From assembly GCA_903871935.1 (NCBI GenBank), contig CAIQIQ010000106.1:1-64000 (forward strand): 64,000 nucleotides of DNA. Direction: 5' to 3'. Within the stretch, counting starts at the first letter, position 1. Every line of letters begins with the position of its first letter. Source of the stretch: an uncultured Phycisphaerales bacterium (GTDB taxonomy: Bacteria > Planctomycetota > Phycisphaerae > Tepidisphaerales > Tepidisphaeraceae). This document shows, piece by piece, positions 42,932 through 50,703 of the stretch. The translations under genes were made by a program, and so were the position numbers. A model generated the notes under the pieces. The model was not told the origin of the DNA, did no database searches, and saw nothing but the letters and a program-made list of their open reading frames with translations.

Positions 42932-43212
42932 TGCTCGCCTTCGTAGCCTACATCCAGGCCATCTGCACTCCCTGTCAGAGCGAGATCCGCCGCGACTGCA
43001 TGCGCTTCACCGACATTCCCTCGAAGCGGAACTTCATCACCTGGCCCCGCCGCCGCGTCGAGTGCGTTTGTCCCAACTGCCGCGCCGTCTATGTTTTCAC
43101 CCAGCGCATGGAACCCGGTGGGGAGTGGAAGATCGAAGGCGCTGAGCCAAGGCCCATCAGCAACTACAAACAGGAACAACGGATCCGGGCCAAGTTCCCG
43201 GCCATTGGATAA
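42931..43212 (+). CDS. zinc-binding protein (two CxxC)
   Basis: 93 residues with CTPCQSEIRRDC near 12-23 and CVCPNCRAVYVF near 46-57, a four-Cys zinc site, followed by WKIEGAEPRPISNYKQEQRI. Start after GGAGGGGG. Early, possibly regulatory. Confidence 0.62.
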   Translation: MLAFVAYIQAICTPCQSEIRRDCMRFTDIPSKRNFITWPRRRVECVCPNCRAVYVFTQRMEPGGEWKIEGAEPRPISNYKQEQRIRAKFPAIG

Positions 43213-43221
43213 GGAGGCATC

Positions 43222-43758
43222 ATGAGCATTGCCACAACCAGGCCCACCATCATCCAGCAGGTGCGCAAGGCCATCATGGACTGGTTCGACGGTCCCCCCG
43301 TGCGTAAGGCCGCCCTGCAGGCACGCGGCAGCGATCTGGATGATGCCATTGCCATTCGCATGGCCGTATGCCTGGACTGCACCCACGATCGCAGTTGCGT
43401 GGGCTGTCCGGTCTTCGGCATGGCCATAAACCAGAACAAGGAGGCCGCAGCGCCGATGACTGCCGCTGCGGACAAAACGAGTGTGTCACCGGCGCCCACA
43501 CGCTCGGGCTATGGGGGCAAGGAAGCCCCTTCGCAATCTACTTTGCAGCAGCCGGCGACGATGACTGTCGCCGGCCCATCAGAAAGGGCGGATGAACAAG
43601 GGGTCGGGAGTCTTTTGTCTGAAAGACCCAACGGGGACTGCGTCCAAAAGACTCCCGACCCCCTCTATTCATCCGCCCACGCGTTGCACCCCGACGGCGC
43701 CGGCGCTTCCGACGACCTTTACCCCTACGACGGCGATCGTTGGGACGGTCTCTCCTGA
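43222..43758 (+). CDS. early protein with an in-frame hairpin element
   Basis: 178 residues. The N-terminal 70 residues are protein-like with four cysteines (CLDCTHDRSCVGCPVFG). Residues from about 126 (EQGVGSLLSERPNGDCVQKT) are encoded by family A hairpin A3 at 43598-43664. The frame passes through both arms and the loop without a stop and ends ASDDLYPYDGDRWDGLS, so the insertion left the 3' end in frame. Confidence 0.62.
   Translation: MSIATTRPTIIQQVRKAIMDWFDGPPVRKAALQARGSDLDDAIAIRMAVCLDCTHDRSCVGCPVFGMAINQNKEAAAPMTAAADKTSVSPAPTRSGYGGKEAPSQSTLQQPATMTVAGPSERADEQGVGSLLSERPNGDCVQKTPDPLYSSAHALHPDGAGASDDLYPYDGDRWDGLS
43598..43664. repeat. family A hairpin, copy A3 (in a CDS)
   Basis: Arms AAGGGGTCGGGAGTCTTTTG and CAAAAGACTCCCGACCCC with a loop carrying GAAAGACCC. 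In frame within the gene at 43222. Confidence 0.85.
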
Positions 43759-43791
43759 TCCGTGTCCATCTGTGTTGATCTGTGGCTAAAG
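43755..43791. repeat. family C repeat, copy C1
   Basis: ATCCGTGTCCATCTGTGTTG followed by ATCTGTGGC, immediately before the gene at 43795, occupying its expected ribosome-site region. Confidence 0.75.
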
Positions 43792-43794
43792 ACC

Positions 43795-44052
43795 ATGACC
43801 GAGCGCGATCACATCCTCGAAACCATGTCCGGCTACGAGCTGGATCTGTTCGTCCAACTCGGCGGCACTCTCCCCCGCCGCCTGCTCGTCCGCCTCAACC
43901 AGTATCGCGCCCAGCAGCACCTGGGCGATCCCTGTCTCGATCCCATCGATGAACGTATCAGGCATGAACCTCGCGCAGAGCTCGCAGAGTCCGCAGAGAA
44001 ATCCGCAATCCGCTCTCCGCAATCCGCTATTCTTCAGGGGGTGGCCGCATGA
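43795..44052 (+). CDS. small early protein, repeat-encoded C-terminus
   Basis: 85 residues from ATG 43795. Natural core: MTERDHILETMSGYELDLFV and RLNQYRAQQHLGD. The last 28 residues (PRAELAESAEK, then SAIRSPQSAILQGVAA) are encoded by adjacent family B and G repeats (43966-44033). The ribosome-site region is a family C repeat. It overlaps the transposase start by 4 bp. Confidence 0.55.
   Translation: MTERDHILETMSGYELDLFVQLGGTLPRRLLVRLNQYRAQQHLGDPCLDPIDERIRHEPRAELAESAEKSAIRSPQSAILQGVAA
43966..44033. repeat. families B (B4) and G side by side
   Basis: CTCGCGCAGAGCTCGCAGAG then CCGCAATCCGCTCTCCGCAA, encoding the end of the gene at 43795. Confidence 0.75.
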
Positions 44053-46151
44053 GCCAGGCCATGCGACTCGTCGGCTCTCCTGCCGAACCGATACCGGACA
44101 ATGTTGTCTGGATCGAATGCGCTGACGCCGCGGCGATGCTGGGTCTCTCCGACCGTCAGATCCGCCGTGAGTGTGTTCAGGTGTGGATGGCAAAGGGGCT
44201 GTCGCGAATGGACAAAGGCTCCGCCGGCATCCTCACCTACTTCGTCCGCTCCGACGCCGATCCGGCTCTCAGACCTCAACCCAAGGCGTTCGATCGCAAT
44301 GCTCTGTCGAACAAGCAGCGAGAGATCCTGGACTACCGCCTTCGCATCGTCCGGGAATGGAAACAGATTCAGGCGGCCGGCGGACGCGGAGAATTGACCT
44401 CCGCCCGCAAGCAGTTCTGCCTTGCCAATAATATCAGCTCTGGCACGCTTCATAACTGGGTCACTGGCTCGGATGGTGGCGAGGAGGCACTGCTCGACGG
44501 CAGGTCATCGCCGCGCAACAGTGTCGTGCAGTACCGGGAATACCGCGCCGAGGTCGAGCGACAGTATCTGCACGAGGGCGAGCCCAAGGCAAGCTCCTGC
44601 CATCGCATCGCCCGAGCGATGGCACGGCGCAACGGCTGGGAGTACCCAGAGGGAACGCACATCGCCAAGGATGTCGTCCGCCGCCTGAAGACTCGCAAAC
44701 TCTCCGCCGTGATCCGGCAGCGCGAAGGTGAGGACGCTTTTCTCAATCGTGTCTGCGCCTACGACGAGCGCGACTACGAGCACATCTACATCAATGGCCA
44801 GCTCCGCGAGATGTACAGCAATGACATCTGGTGCGGAGATCACCACCCCTGCGATGTTCTCTGCTGGAAGCCGCGACATGGCCGAGATCCCAATGGTCCT
44901 CGCAATGAGCGGACCGGCCATTTCTTCCGGCCCTGGCTCACCGCCTGGGAAGACATCCGATCACGGCGGATTGTGGGCCGCTATTTCTCCGACGTGCCGC
45001 CCACGTCCACCAATGTCCTGCTGGCCCTGCGCGATGCAATCCATCACTGCGGCAACTGCGTACCCAATTGGGTCTACATCGACAACGGCAAGGACTACGA
45101 CGTGTGGTGGATGCAGGGCCAGACGAAGTGGCAGCGGCGGCAATACAAGGTCTGGAGCCACGGCGAGGAGGAAGCGGAGAAGAACCAGGTCCTCGGCATC
45201 TACCAGCGGCTAACGATCGAGGTTGTCCACGCCACGCCCTACAACGCCAAGGCGAAACCGGTCGAGCGTTGGTTCGGTTTCTACGAGAGCGACTTCGGCA
45301 AGCTCCAGCCGACCTATACCGGCCGCAATCCGCAGGAGAAGCCCGAGCGCCTGGAACGTGAGCTCAAGGCCGGAAGTGCCCCGACGCTTGAGGAGTACTC
45401 CGCCCGCGCCAGCGAGTGGATTGATAGCATCTACCACGCCAACCATCAGCACTCTGGCCATGGGATGTACCTCCGCACCCCCGATGCGGTATATGCCGCG
45501 TCGCTGGTGGAGAAGCGGATGGTCCCCGAGGCGGATCTGAACGACTGCCTGGCGATTCCCGGCAAGCTCGTGACGGTTGGCTCCAACGGCATCCGCCTCA
45601 AGGGCCGCCTATACGGCCAGGGCGATCCCACGCTCGGTTCCTTCTTCGGCCAGAAGGTTGAGCCGCGCTACGACCCCGCCGACATCACCTGGTGCAGCAT
45701 CTGGTCCGCCGATGGCATCCACCTCTGCGATGTGGAATGGAACAAGCGGGCGATCTTCGGCGCCATGAAAGAGGATCAGTACAACGAGGCAAACCGCACC
45801 AGCCGCCGCCACAACAAGAGCCTCCGCGAGGTGAGCAAGCGCGGCCTGCACCTGATCACCGACCCGACCGAGATCATTCTTCAGGATGCGCGGGAGCAGA
45901 TCCAGGAGCAGGGCCTCACCCCGCCCGATCGACCGGCCGACGTTGTGAAGATCATCCGAAGCGGCCTCGAACGCCCTTCGCAGGGAGAGGCGATCCCACT
46001 CCGCAAGGCCGTCGGCGCCGAGAGCATGACGTCGATGAAGCCCACGCCGACCGCGCGGCCGGCAATCGACTGGTCGGCCTACGCCGAGGATGACTCCGAT
46101 CCGCAACCTGCGTCAATCGACTTGTTTTCAGATGAGGAGGCTGAGCCATGA
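44049..46151 (+). CDS. MuA-like DDE transposase
   Basis: 700 residues. The N-terminal part has helix-turn-helix regions (ADAAAMLGLSDRQIRRECVQ near 25-44). The catalytic triad is D264 (IWCGDHHPCD), D345 (WVYIDNGKDYD) and E406 (AKPVERWFGF), with 60 residues between the second D and E. A Mu-type C-terminal beta domain and an acidic tail (DPQPASIDLFSDEEAEP) follow. It should bind the TTTGAAAATT sites at both prophage ends and drive integration and replicative transposition. It overlaps the ATPase gene by ATGA. Confidence 0.92.
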   Translation: MSQAMRLVGSPAEPIPDNVVWIECADAAAMLGLSDRQIRRECVQVWMAKGLSRMDKGSAGILTYFVRSDADPALRPQPKAFDRNALSNKQREILDYRLRIVREWKQIQAAGGRGELTSARKQFCLANNISSGTLHNWVTGSDGGEEALLDGRSSPRNSVVQYREYRAEVERQYLHEGEPKASSCHRIARAMARRNGWEYPEGTHIAKDVVRRLKTRKLSAVIRQREGEDAFLNRVCAYDERDYEHIYINGQLREMYSNDIWCGDHHPCDVLCWKPRHGRDPNGPRNERTGHFFRPWLTAWEDIRSRRIVGRYFSDVPPTSTNVLLALRDAIHHCGNCVPNWVYIDNGKDYDVWWMQGQTKWQRRQYKVWSHGEEEAEKNQVLGIYQRLTIEVVHATPYNAKAKPVERWFGFYESDFGKLQPTYTGRNPQEKPERLERELKAGSAPTLEEYSARASEWIDSIYHANHQHSGHGMYLRTPDAVYAASLVEKRMVPEADLNDCLAIPGKLVTVGSNGIRLKGRLYGQGDPTLGSFFGQKVEPRYDPADITWCSIWSADGIHLCDVEWNKRAIFGAMKEDQYNEANRTSRRHNKSLREVSKRGLHLITDPTEIILQDAREQIQEQGLTPPDRPADVVKIIRSGLERPSQGEAIPLRKAVGAESMTSMKPTPTARPAIDWSAYAEDDSDPQPASIDLFSDEEAEP

Positions 46152-47368
46152 TGCAGACCTACCGCTACAAGGCTCGCCAGGACTTTATTGAGAGGATGGC
46201 GCAGGAAGCGCGCATCTTAGGAGAAGCAAGGATGCTTAGAGACGATCAAGATCTTACCCCCGAGCTGTCGGCCGCCATCATCGAACGCCTGCGCGATTAC
46301 ATACAGCGCACCGGCCGCAGTCAGGATGCGTGCGCCAAAAGCATCGGATTCAAATCCGGCTCCGTTCTCTCAGAGGTCATGAACGGAACCTATGCGGCCG
46401 ATGCCGAGCCGATCATCCGCAAGCTCGACAAATGGCTGGAGACGCAGATCCTTCGGGAGAACGCCCCTAAGCCGGCCGGATACGTCCGGACCGATGTCGC
46501 GATGCGCATTATCGGCTTCACCAAGAAGCTCAACGCGATCGGCGGCATTGGTGTCATCACCGGACCGGCCGGTTGTGGAAAGAGCCTGTGCGCCGATTAT
46601 CTCCGCTCCGAGATCCCCGGCTCGATCCTGATCCGCGTTACCACCGCCGGCGCCAGCAAGGTTGCGGTCCTGGACATGCTCGCCCAGCAGTTGCGTCTGA
46701 CCGGCCTGCAACTGGCCAGCTACTACGTGCAGCAGCAGATCCTGCAGACGCTCAAGCCCAACGGCGTGTCATCCGGACGCCTGATCATCGTGGACGAGGC
46801 GCACAAGCTGATCATCAAGCGCAAGGACGAGGGCCTGCACACCCTCCGCGATCTCGCCGATGAAACCGAATGCCCGATGCTTCTGCTAGGCACGAAGAAC
46901 CTCCACAGCTACATCCACGCCGGACGCTCCCAATATGAGGCTCTGGATCAGATGTCCAGCCGCGCCAGCGCCTGGCTGGACCTGACGGAGATCGTCGCCC
47001 AGGGCGCTCCGGCGCCCGATGGACCCAACGGACTGCGATTGCATGGCGTCGAGGACATCAAGCGGATTGTCACCGCGCAGGGCCTGAAGTTGGTGAAGTC
47101 AGAGGCCGATAGCTCTGGCGACGCAATCGGGCTCACCCCCGATGCCCTGTTGTTCCTGGCCAAAGCCGCCAACGCCACATGCGGGGGCTGCCTGCGAACC
47201 GTGAAGTGGATCCTGCTCTTTGTGCGCGACCAGTTCGGCCCCGGCGATGTTGTCACCGCGGATGATATGGAACGCCTGCAGGCCGCTCGCATTGGGCAGA
47301 GAACCTACGTGGCGCAAAAGACAGTCGAGCACGTCCAGGAACAGCAGCAGCGACGTGTTGCGGGATGA
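46148..47368 (+). CDS. MuB-like AAA ATPase, transposition target protein
   Basis: 406 residues. An N-terminal helix-turn-helix domain (about 40-95, GRSQDACAKSIGFKSGSVLS) precedes the AAA core with Walker A GPAGCGKS at 139-146 and Walker B LIIVDEAHKL near 215. By homology it binds target DNA, stimulates the transposase and gives target immunity. It is coupled to the transposase gene. Confidence 0.88.
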   Translation: MMQTYRYKARQDFIERMAQEARILGEARMLRDDQDLTPELSAAIIERLRDYIQRTGRSQDACAKSIGFKSGSVLSEVMNGTYAADAEPIIRKLDKWLETQILRENAPKPAGYVRTDVAMRIIGFTKKLNAIGGIGVITGPAGCGKSLCADYLRSEIPGSILIRVTTAGASKVAVLDMLAQQLRLTGLQLASYYVQQQILQTLKPNGVSSGRLIIVDEAHKLIIKRKDEGLHTLRDLADETECPMLLLGTKNLHSYIHAGRSQYEALDQMSSRASAWLDLTEIVAQGAPAPDGPNGLRLHGVEDIKRIVTAQGLKLVKSEADSSGDAIGLTPDALLFLAKAANATCGGCLRTVKWILLFVRDQFGPGDVVTADDMERLQAARIGQRTYVAQKTVEHVQEQQQRRVAG

Positions 47369-47374
47369 CTAGCA

Positions 47375-47707
47375 ATGAACTACCTCCACCAACCCAAGAA
47401 CGATCACGAACGGCGAACCAGTTACAACGCCGCCGTCACCCAGGGCCGCCTCCCCGGCCACGTGCCCCCCTTCATCGAGTTCGTCGCCCCCGACGATGAC
47501 AAGGATCTCCAGGTCAAGTTCCCCATCGGCAAATACCACGGCCTGACCCTCGGCCAGATCCTGGAACAGGACCCGGGATACCTGAAGTGGATGCTCGCCG
47601 AGTGCGATCTGCTCGAAGGCCCATTCTCTGCTGCGATCCATGCCGTGGCCGAGCGTTATCAGGACCGCATCGCCCAGGCCCAGCCACTGAAGCGAAGGAG
47701 GTTCTGA
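47375..47707 (+). CDS. exodeoxyribonuclease X C-terminal-like domain protein
   Basis: 110 residues. The central FPIGKYHGLTLGQILEQDPG YLKWML pattern matches the small C-terminal domain found in ExoX-like and DUF3820 proteins. No nuclease domain is attached. It follows the ATPase gene closely and overlaps the next start. Confidence 0.65.
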   Translation: MNYLHQPKNDHERRTSYNAAVTQGRLPGHVPPFIEFVAPDDDKDLQVKFPIGKYHGLTLGQILEQDPGYLKWMLAECDLLEGPFSAAIHAVAERYQDRIAQAQPLKRRRF

Positions 47708-48240
47708 TGCCTTCAATCCAGAATGAACCTCACGCAGAGCTCGCAGAGGCCGCAGAGAAGTGCCCATTCTACGGGAACTCCTATCTATACCCGACTCCCG
47801 ATGACAACCTCCGCAGCATCGGCGTAACGCACGGGCTGGGAGATCTCTGGATCGTCGCCTGGATCAAGCCCAACGGATCGAAGAAGAAGATCAGCTCTCC
47901 GCACCTGCCGGCACGTCTGGATCCCGATCGCCTCCAGGACATGCTCGAAGCCTTCGCCGCCAAGCGCAAGCTTCAGATCGCCGTTGTCCGTCCCCGCCGC
48001 GATCGATCTTCCTCTGCGCCCTCAGCGACCTCCTGTAGGAAAGAATCTGAACATGAGCACGCAGAGAGCGCAGAGCTCAAGCCGTGTCCGTTCTGTGGAG
48101 AAACCGACCGACGAATGGCCTACTTTGTGTCAGTCGGAAGCAACGTCTTCTATTGGTATTGTGAGCGATGTGGCGCCAGAGGTCCGCGTGCCAACTGTGA
48201 GAAGATCGCATGGACACTCTGGAACCGGAGGGCATCATGA
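47707..48240 (+). CDS. fusion: unknown domain plus Lar-like zinc ribbon, joined by repeats
   Basis: 177 residues from ATG 47707. Residues 8-18 (PHAELAEAAEK) come from a family B repeat. The middle (YLYPTPDDNLRSIGVTHGLG; LPARLDPDRLQDMLEAFAAK) is an unknown domain. A second family B repeat encodes the linker ending EHEHAESAEL. The C-terminal KPCPFCGETDRRMAYF and CERCGARGPRANCEKIAWTL matches the restriction-alleviation (Lar) type zinc ribbon. It looks like two genes fused when the repeat removed the intervening stop. Confidence 0.65.
   Translation: MPSIQNEPHAELAEAAEKCPFYGNSYLYPTPDDNLRSIGVTHGLGDLWIVAWIKPNGSKKKISSPHLPARLDPDRLQDMLEAFAAKRKLQIAVVRPRRDRSSSAPSATSCRKESEHEHAESAELKPCPFCGETDRRMAYFVSVGSNVFYWYCERCGARGPRANCEKIAWTLWNRRAS
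47726..47760. repeat. family B array, copy B5 (in a CDS)
   Basis: CCTCACGCAGAGCTCGCAGA array at codons 7-18 of the gene at 47707. Confidence 0.78.
48010..48070. repeat. family B pair, copy B6 (in a CDS)
   Basis: TTCCTCTGCGCCCTCAGCGA and CACGCAGAGAGCGCAGAGCT forming the linker of the gene at 47707. Confidence 0.7.
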
Positions 48241-48590
48241 ACTCCGACGTGATCTACACCGGCGAGATCCTGGCATGCCCGTTCTGCGGACGGGCACCGG
48301 CCTTTCAGAACAGCGGGTTCGATGGATCGGGCAAGCCGAGAAAGTTCTCGATCGGCTGCGTTTCTCTGCGTGCATGCCCGACAGAGCCGTACACCCGGTA
48401 CTACCCCAGTCGTGAGGAGGCCATCGCCGCCTGGAACACGCGGACCCCGGATGCTCACGCCAACTCGATCGATCTTTCTTCGCCACAGATGCACACAGAT
48501 CAGCACAGATCCGGATCAGTGTCCATCAGTGCCCCATCCGTGGCAAAAGATTCTTCCGACGCCGATCCGACAGGAGGCCACGACTCATGA
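48237..48590 (+). CDS. Lar-like zinc-ribbon protein with repeat-encoded tail
   Basis: 117 residues from ATG 48237, overlapping the previous gene. ACPFCGRAPAFQNSGFDGSG and IGCVSLRACPTEPYTRYYPS, then EEAIAAWNTR, match the Lar-type zinc ribbon. From about residue 80 the sequence (SSPQMHTDQHRSG, SVSISAPSVAK) is encoded by a family C repeat. Lar proteins modulate type I restriction; here that role is only suggested. Confidence 0.66.
   Translation: MNSDVIYTGEILACPFCGRAPAFQNSGFDGSGKPRKFSIGCVSLRACPTEPYTRYYPSREEAIAAWNTRTPDAHANSIDLSSPQMHTDQHRSGSVSISAPSVAKDSSDADPTGGHDS
48478..48550. repeat. family C repeat, copy C2 (in a CDS)
   Basis: CCACAGATGCACACAGATCA and GTGTCCATCAGTGCCCCATC with CCGTGGC; an imperfect palindrome encoding the tail of the gene at 48237. 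Confidence 0.8.
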
Positions 48591-49165
48591 CTCCCCTCCA
48601 GCTCAAGAACCTCGGCATCGCCCGCCGCTGGGCGGAGAAGTCGATCGACGGCTTCGACGAAGCCCAATTCCGCCTGGTGCTGCGCAACGTCGGCCAAGTC
48701 CAGGAAGATGCCACTGGCCACGTCTCCAGCAAGGCCCTGAGCAACTCCGGCCTGGAAATCGTGATGGCCTGGTTCGAGAGCGTTGGATGGGAAGATCCCT
48801 GGAAGGAGAAAGGCTACTGGCAGGGCCAGGTGAAACGACAGGGCGGCCGCCAGGAGTACTCCGTCGCCGGCCTGATCGAGAAGTATCAGATCTCCGATGC
48901 GTATCTGGCCGGCATCATCCGGAGAATCACCCACGATCGCACCAACCAGGTGAGTGGCTGCAACGCCTACGAACAAGGCAAGATCATCGAGGCACTGAAA
49001 GCGATCGGGAACCGACCTCACGCAAAGCTCGCAAAGAACGCAGAGAACACGCTCTTGTTCGATCCGAACCAATCCAGAATTGATTCTCCGCGACCTTTGC
49101 GCCCTCTGCGTGAGGTTACGTCTGCGGAATTATCCCAAATCCAACAGGACGAGATCCCGATCTAA
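48587..49165 (+). CDS. GemA-like (Mu gp16) regulator with inserted repeat
   Basis: 192 residues. TPLQLKNLGIARRWAEKSID, FDEAQFRLVLRNVG, SNSGLEIVMAWFESVGW and EQGKIIEALKAIG fit the GemA/DUF1018 arrangement in the same place as in Mu-like phages. The C-terminal 45 residues (PHAKLAKNAEN ... RPLRPLREV) are encoded by both arms of family B palindrome B7 (49015-49118), after which the frame ends SQIQQDEIPI. GemA homologues modulate host or late gene expression. Confidence 0.65.
   Translation: MTPLQLKNLGIARRWAEKSIDGFDEAQFRLVLRNVGQVQEDATGHVSSKALSNSGLEIVMAWFESVGWEDPWKEKGYWQGQVKRQGGRQEYSVAGLIEKYQISDAYLAGIIRRITHDRTNQVSGCNAYEQGKIIEALKAIGNRPHAKLAKNAENTLLFDPNQSRIDSPRPLRPLREVTSAELSQIQQDEIPI
49015..49118. 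repeat. family B palindromic pair, copy B7 (in a CDS)
   Basis: ACCTCACGCAAAGCTCGCAA and GACCTTTGCGCCCTCTGCGT plus GAGGT, facing arms about 40 bp apart, in frame inside the gemA-like gene. Confidence 0.82.
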
Positions 49166-49203
49166 CAACGGCCAATAACGGCCACTAAGAGGAACGGATT
49201 CCT

Positions 49204-49986
49204 ATGAGCACACCCCAAACCATCAACGAGCTTCCCGCGATCATCATTCGCATTCCCCTGGTCATCGAGATCCCGATCACCTTCCGCCAGGTAGAGCCGG
49301 TGACCCCACCGGCAGATCTCGACCAGGTGGATCTCCGCCTGGATCCAGAACTTTCGCCACAGATCAACACAGATGCACACAGATCCTCATCCGTGTCCAT
49401 CAGTGCCCCATCCGTGGCAAAAACCTCGCCCTCTGGCATTCTCACCGTCACCGTCGACGGCTCCGCCCCGATGCCCCTGAACGAAGCTGCCGAAAAGATC
49501 GGCCAGGGCGTAACCATCAAGATGCTGTATGCCGCCGTGCACCGCGGATCCACCGAATACAAAGGCCATCACGTTGAACGCGTTTGGGACCATTCAGCCC
49601 CACCCGTCGACCACCGCAACGCCAAAGGCCGCCTGGTCATCGTTGAAGGCGCAGTCCATCCTATGTCCGTCAACGCCGCGGCGATGCTCCTGGACGTCAA
49701 GCCGTCGACCGTGCGCATCGCCTGTTCCCCATCCGGTTGCGGCAAGGCCGCCGGCAAGTCCGTCCGCTGGGATGGCGCTGGTGTGAAACAGGAAACCCCG
49801 CGCACCGATCGCCGGAAGATCTGCGTGTCTATCGATGGTGAAGGCCGCTACACCGCCAAGGAGGCTGCCCTCAAGATCGGTTCCGATAGCAGTTCCATCA
49901 GTTTCTCCTTGAAGCACAGTTGCATCTGCAAAGGCCACACGCTCAAGCGGATCGAGTCGGCCGATGATGACAAGGAGGGCGAATAA
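49204..49986 (+). CDS. triple HTH-repeat protein with two inserted repeats
   Basis: 260 residues. Three copies of a roughly 45-residue module follow one another: DGSAPMPLNEAAEKIGQGV, EGAVHPMSVNAAAMLLDVKP and DGEGRYTAKEAALKIGSDSS, each ending in a KG/KS plus basic strand. They resemble NUMOD1-like or other small HTH DNA-binding modules. Residues about 30-76 (VEPVTPPADL; SVSISAPSVAK) are encoded by family D and C repeats. Likely a DNA-binding protein. Confidence 0.62.
   Translation: MSTPQTINELPAIIIRIPLVIEIPITFRQVEPVTPPADLDQVDLRLDPELSPQINTDAHRSSSVSISAPSVAKTSPSGILTVTVDGSAPMPLNEAAEKIGQGVTIKMLYAAVHRGSTEYKGHHVERVWDHSAPPVDHRNAKGRLVIVEGAVHPMSVNAAAMLLDVKPSTVRIACSPSGCGKAAGKSVRWDGAGVKQETPRTDRRKICVSIDGEGRYTAKEAALKIGSDSSSISFSLKHSCICKGHTLKRIESADDDKEGE
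49291..49313. repeat. family D repeat, copy D2 (in a CDS)
   Basis: GTAGAGCCGGTGACCCCACC plus GGC, identical to D1 in the portal gene but read on the other strand (EPVTPPA). Confidence 0.82.
49352..49425. repeat. family C repeat, copy C3 (in a CDS)
   Basis: CCACAGATCAACACAGATGC and GTGTCCATCAGTGCCCCATC with CCGTGGC. Near-identical right half to C2, read in the same frame. Confidence 0.82.
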
Positions 49987-49987
49987 G

Positions 49988-50259
49988 ATGAAGCCCAACC
50001 GATTCGACAAATGGATGCAGCTCCAACGGCGGGAGATGCGGGCCAACCGGCGCCGCCGCCTGCAATCCCTCCAGTCGCCAGCGGCGCAGGCCGCCGCGTC
50101 TGGATCTGCGGCCACGGCGAATTCACCCTGCCCGAAGCCAAGCGCAAGCTCGGCCTCCCCTTCGAGATCATCCGTCGCCGTCTCGACAACGGCGGCGGCC
50201 AGTGCAAGGACTACGAGATCTACTGGAGCGATCAACGCCTTCGTGCCTCCGTGCCTTAG
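49988..50259 (+). pseudogene. frameshifted fourth HTH-module gene
   Basis: ATG 49988 opens MKPNRFDKWMQLQRREMRAN and RRRRLQSLQ, which look real, but the frame then becomes Ala/Ser-rich. In the -1 frame (from about 50070) the sequence reads RRVWICGHGEFTLPEAKRKL and EIIRRRLDNGGGQCKDYEIY, one more copy of the module in the preceding protein. A frame change near 50060-50085 joins the two. It may be a mutation, a sequencing error or a frameshift gene. The 3' end is a GTGCCTCCGTGCCTTAGTGC repeat. Confidence 0.5.
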
Positions 50260-50280
50260 TGCCTCCGTGCCTTCTTAATT

Positions 50281-50703
50281 ATGTCCGATACAACCAACGC
50301 CAACTTCCAGCAGTCCATGGCCCGCCTGATGCGGCGCCTCAAGGGCGATGTCCGCCAGCGTGTCATTGCCGCCGCCGCCCGCGGCCTCAAACATGCCGCA
50401 GAGAGAGTGAAGCGGACCGCTATGGGTTACGCCCCTGTCGGCGGCGGGATCTACTCGCCCAAGGATCCTGAACCCGGCCGGATGCGCGACTCAGCAATGG
50501 TCTCCGAGCCTGAGATCACGCCTACATACATCAGGACAACGGTCTCCTTCAACACCGTATACGCCGCTCGGCAGCATGAGGACCTGACGCTGCGCCACTC
50601 CCAGGGCCAGGCCAAGTACCTGGAAACCGCCATGCAGACCAACTGGGACGTCGTTCCCATGATGGTCAGAGACGCCATTCACCAGGAGCTAAAGTCCGGA
50701 TGA
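50281..50703 (+). CDS. HK97 gp10-like minor structural protein
   Basis: 140 residues. RVIAAAARGLKHAAERVKRT, APVGGGIYSPKDPEPGRMRD and YAARQHEDLTLRHSQGQAKY, then LETAM, match the HK97 gp10/neck protein pattern. It is encoded on the early strand, apart from the other connector genes, and overlaps the MuF gene by 4 bp. Confidence 0.7.
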   Translation: MSDTTNANFQQSMARLMRRLKGDVRQRVIAAAARGLKHAAERVKRTAMGYAPVGGGIYSPKDPEPGRMRDSAMVSEPEITPTYIRTTVSFNTVYAARQHEDLTLRHSQGQAKYLETAMQTNWDVVPMMVRDAIHQELKSG

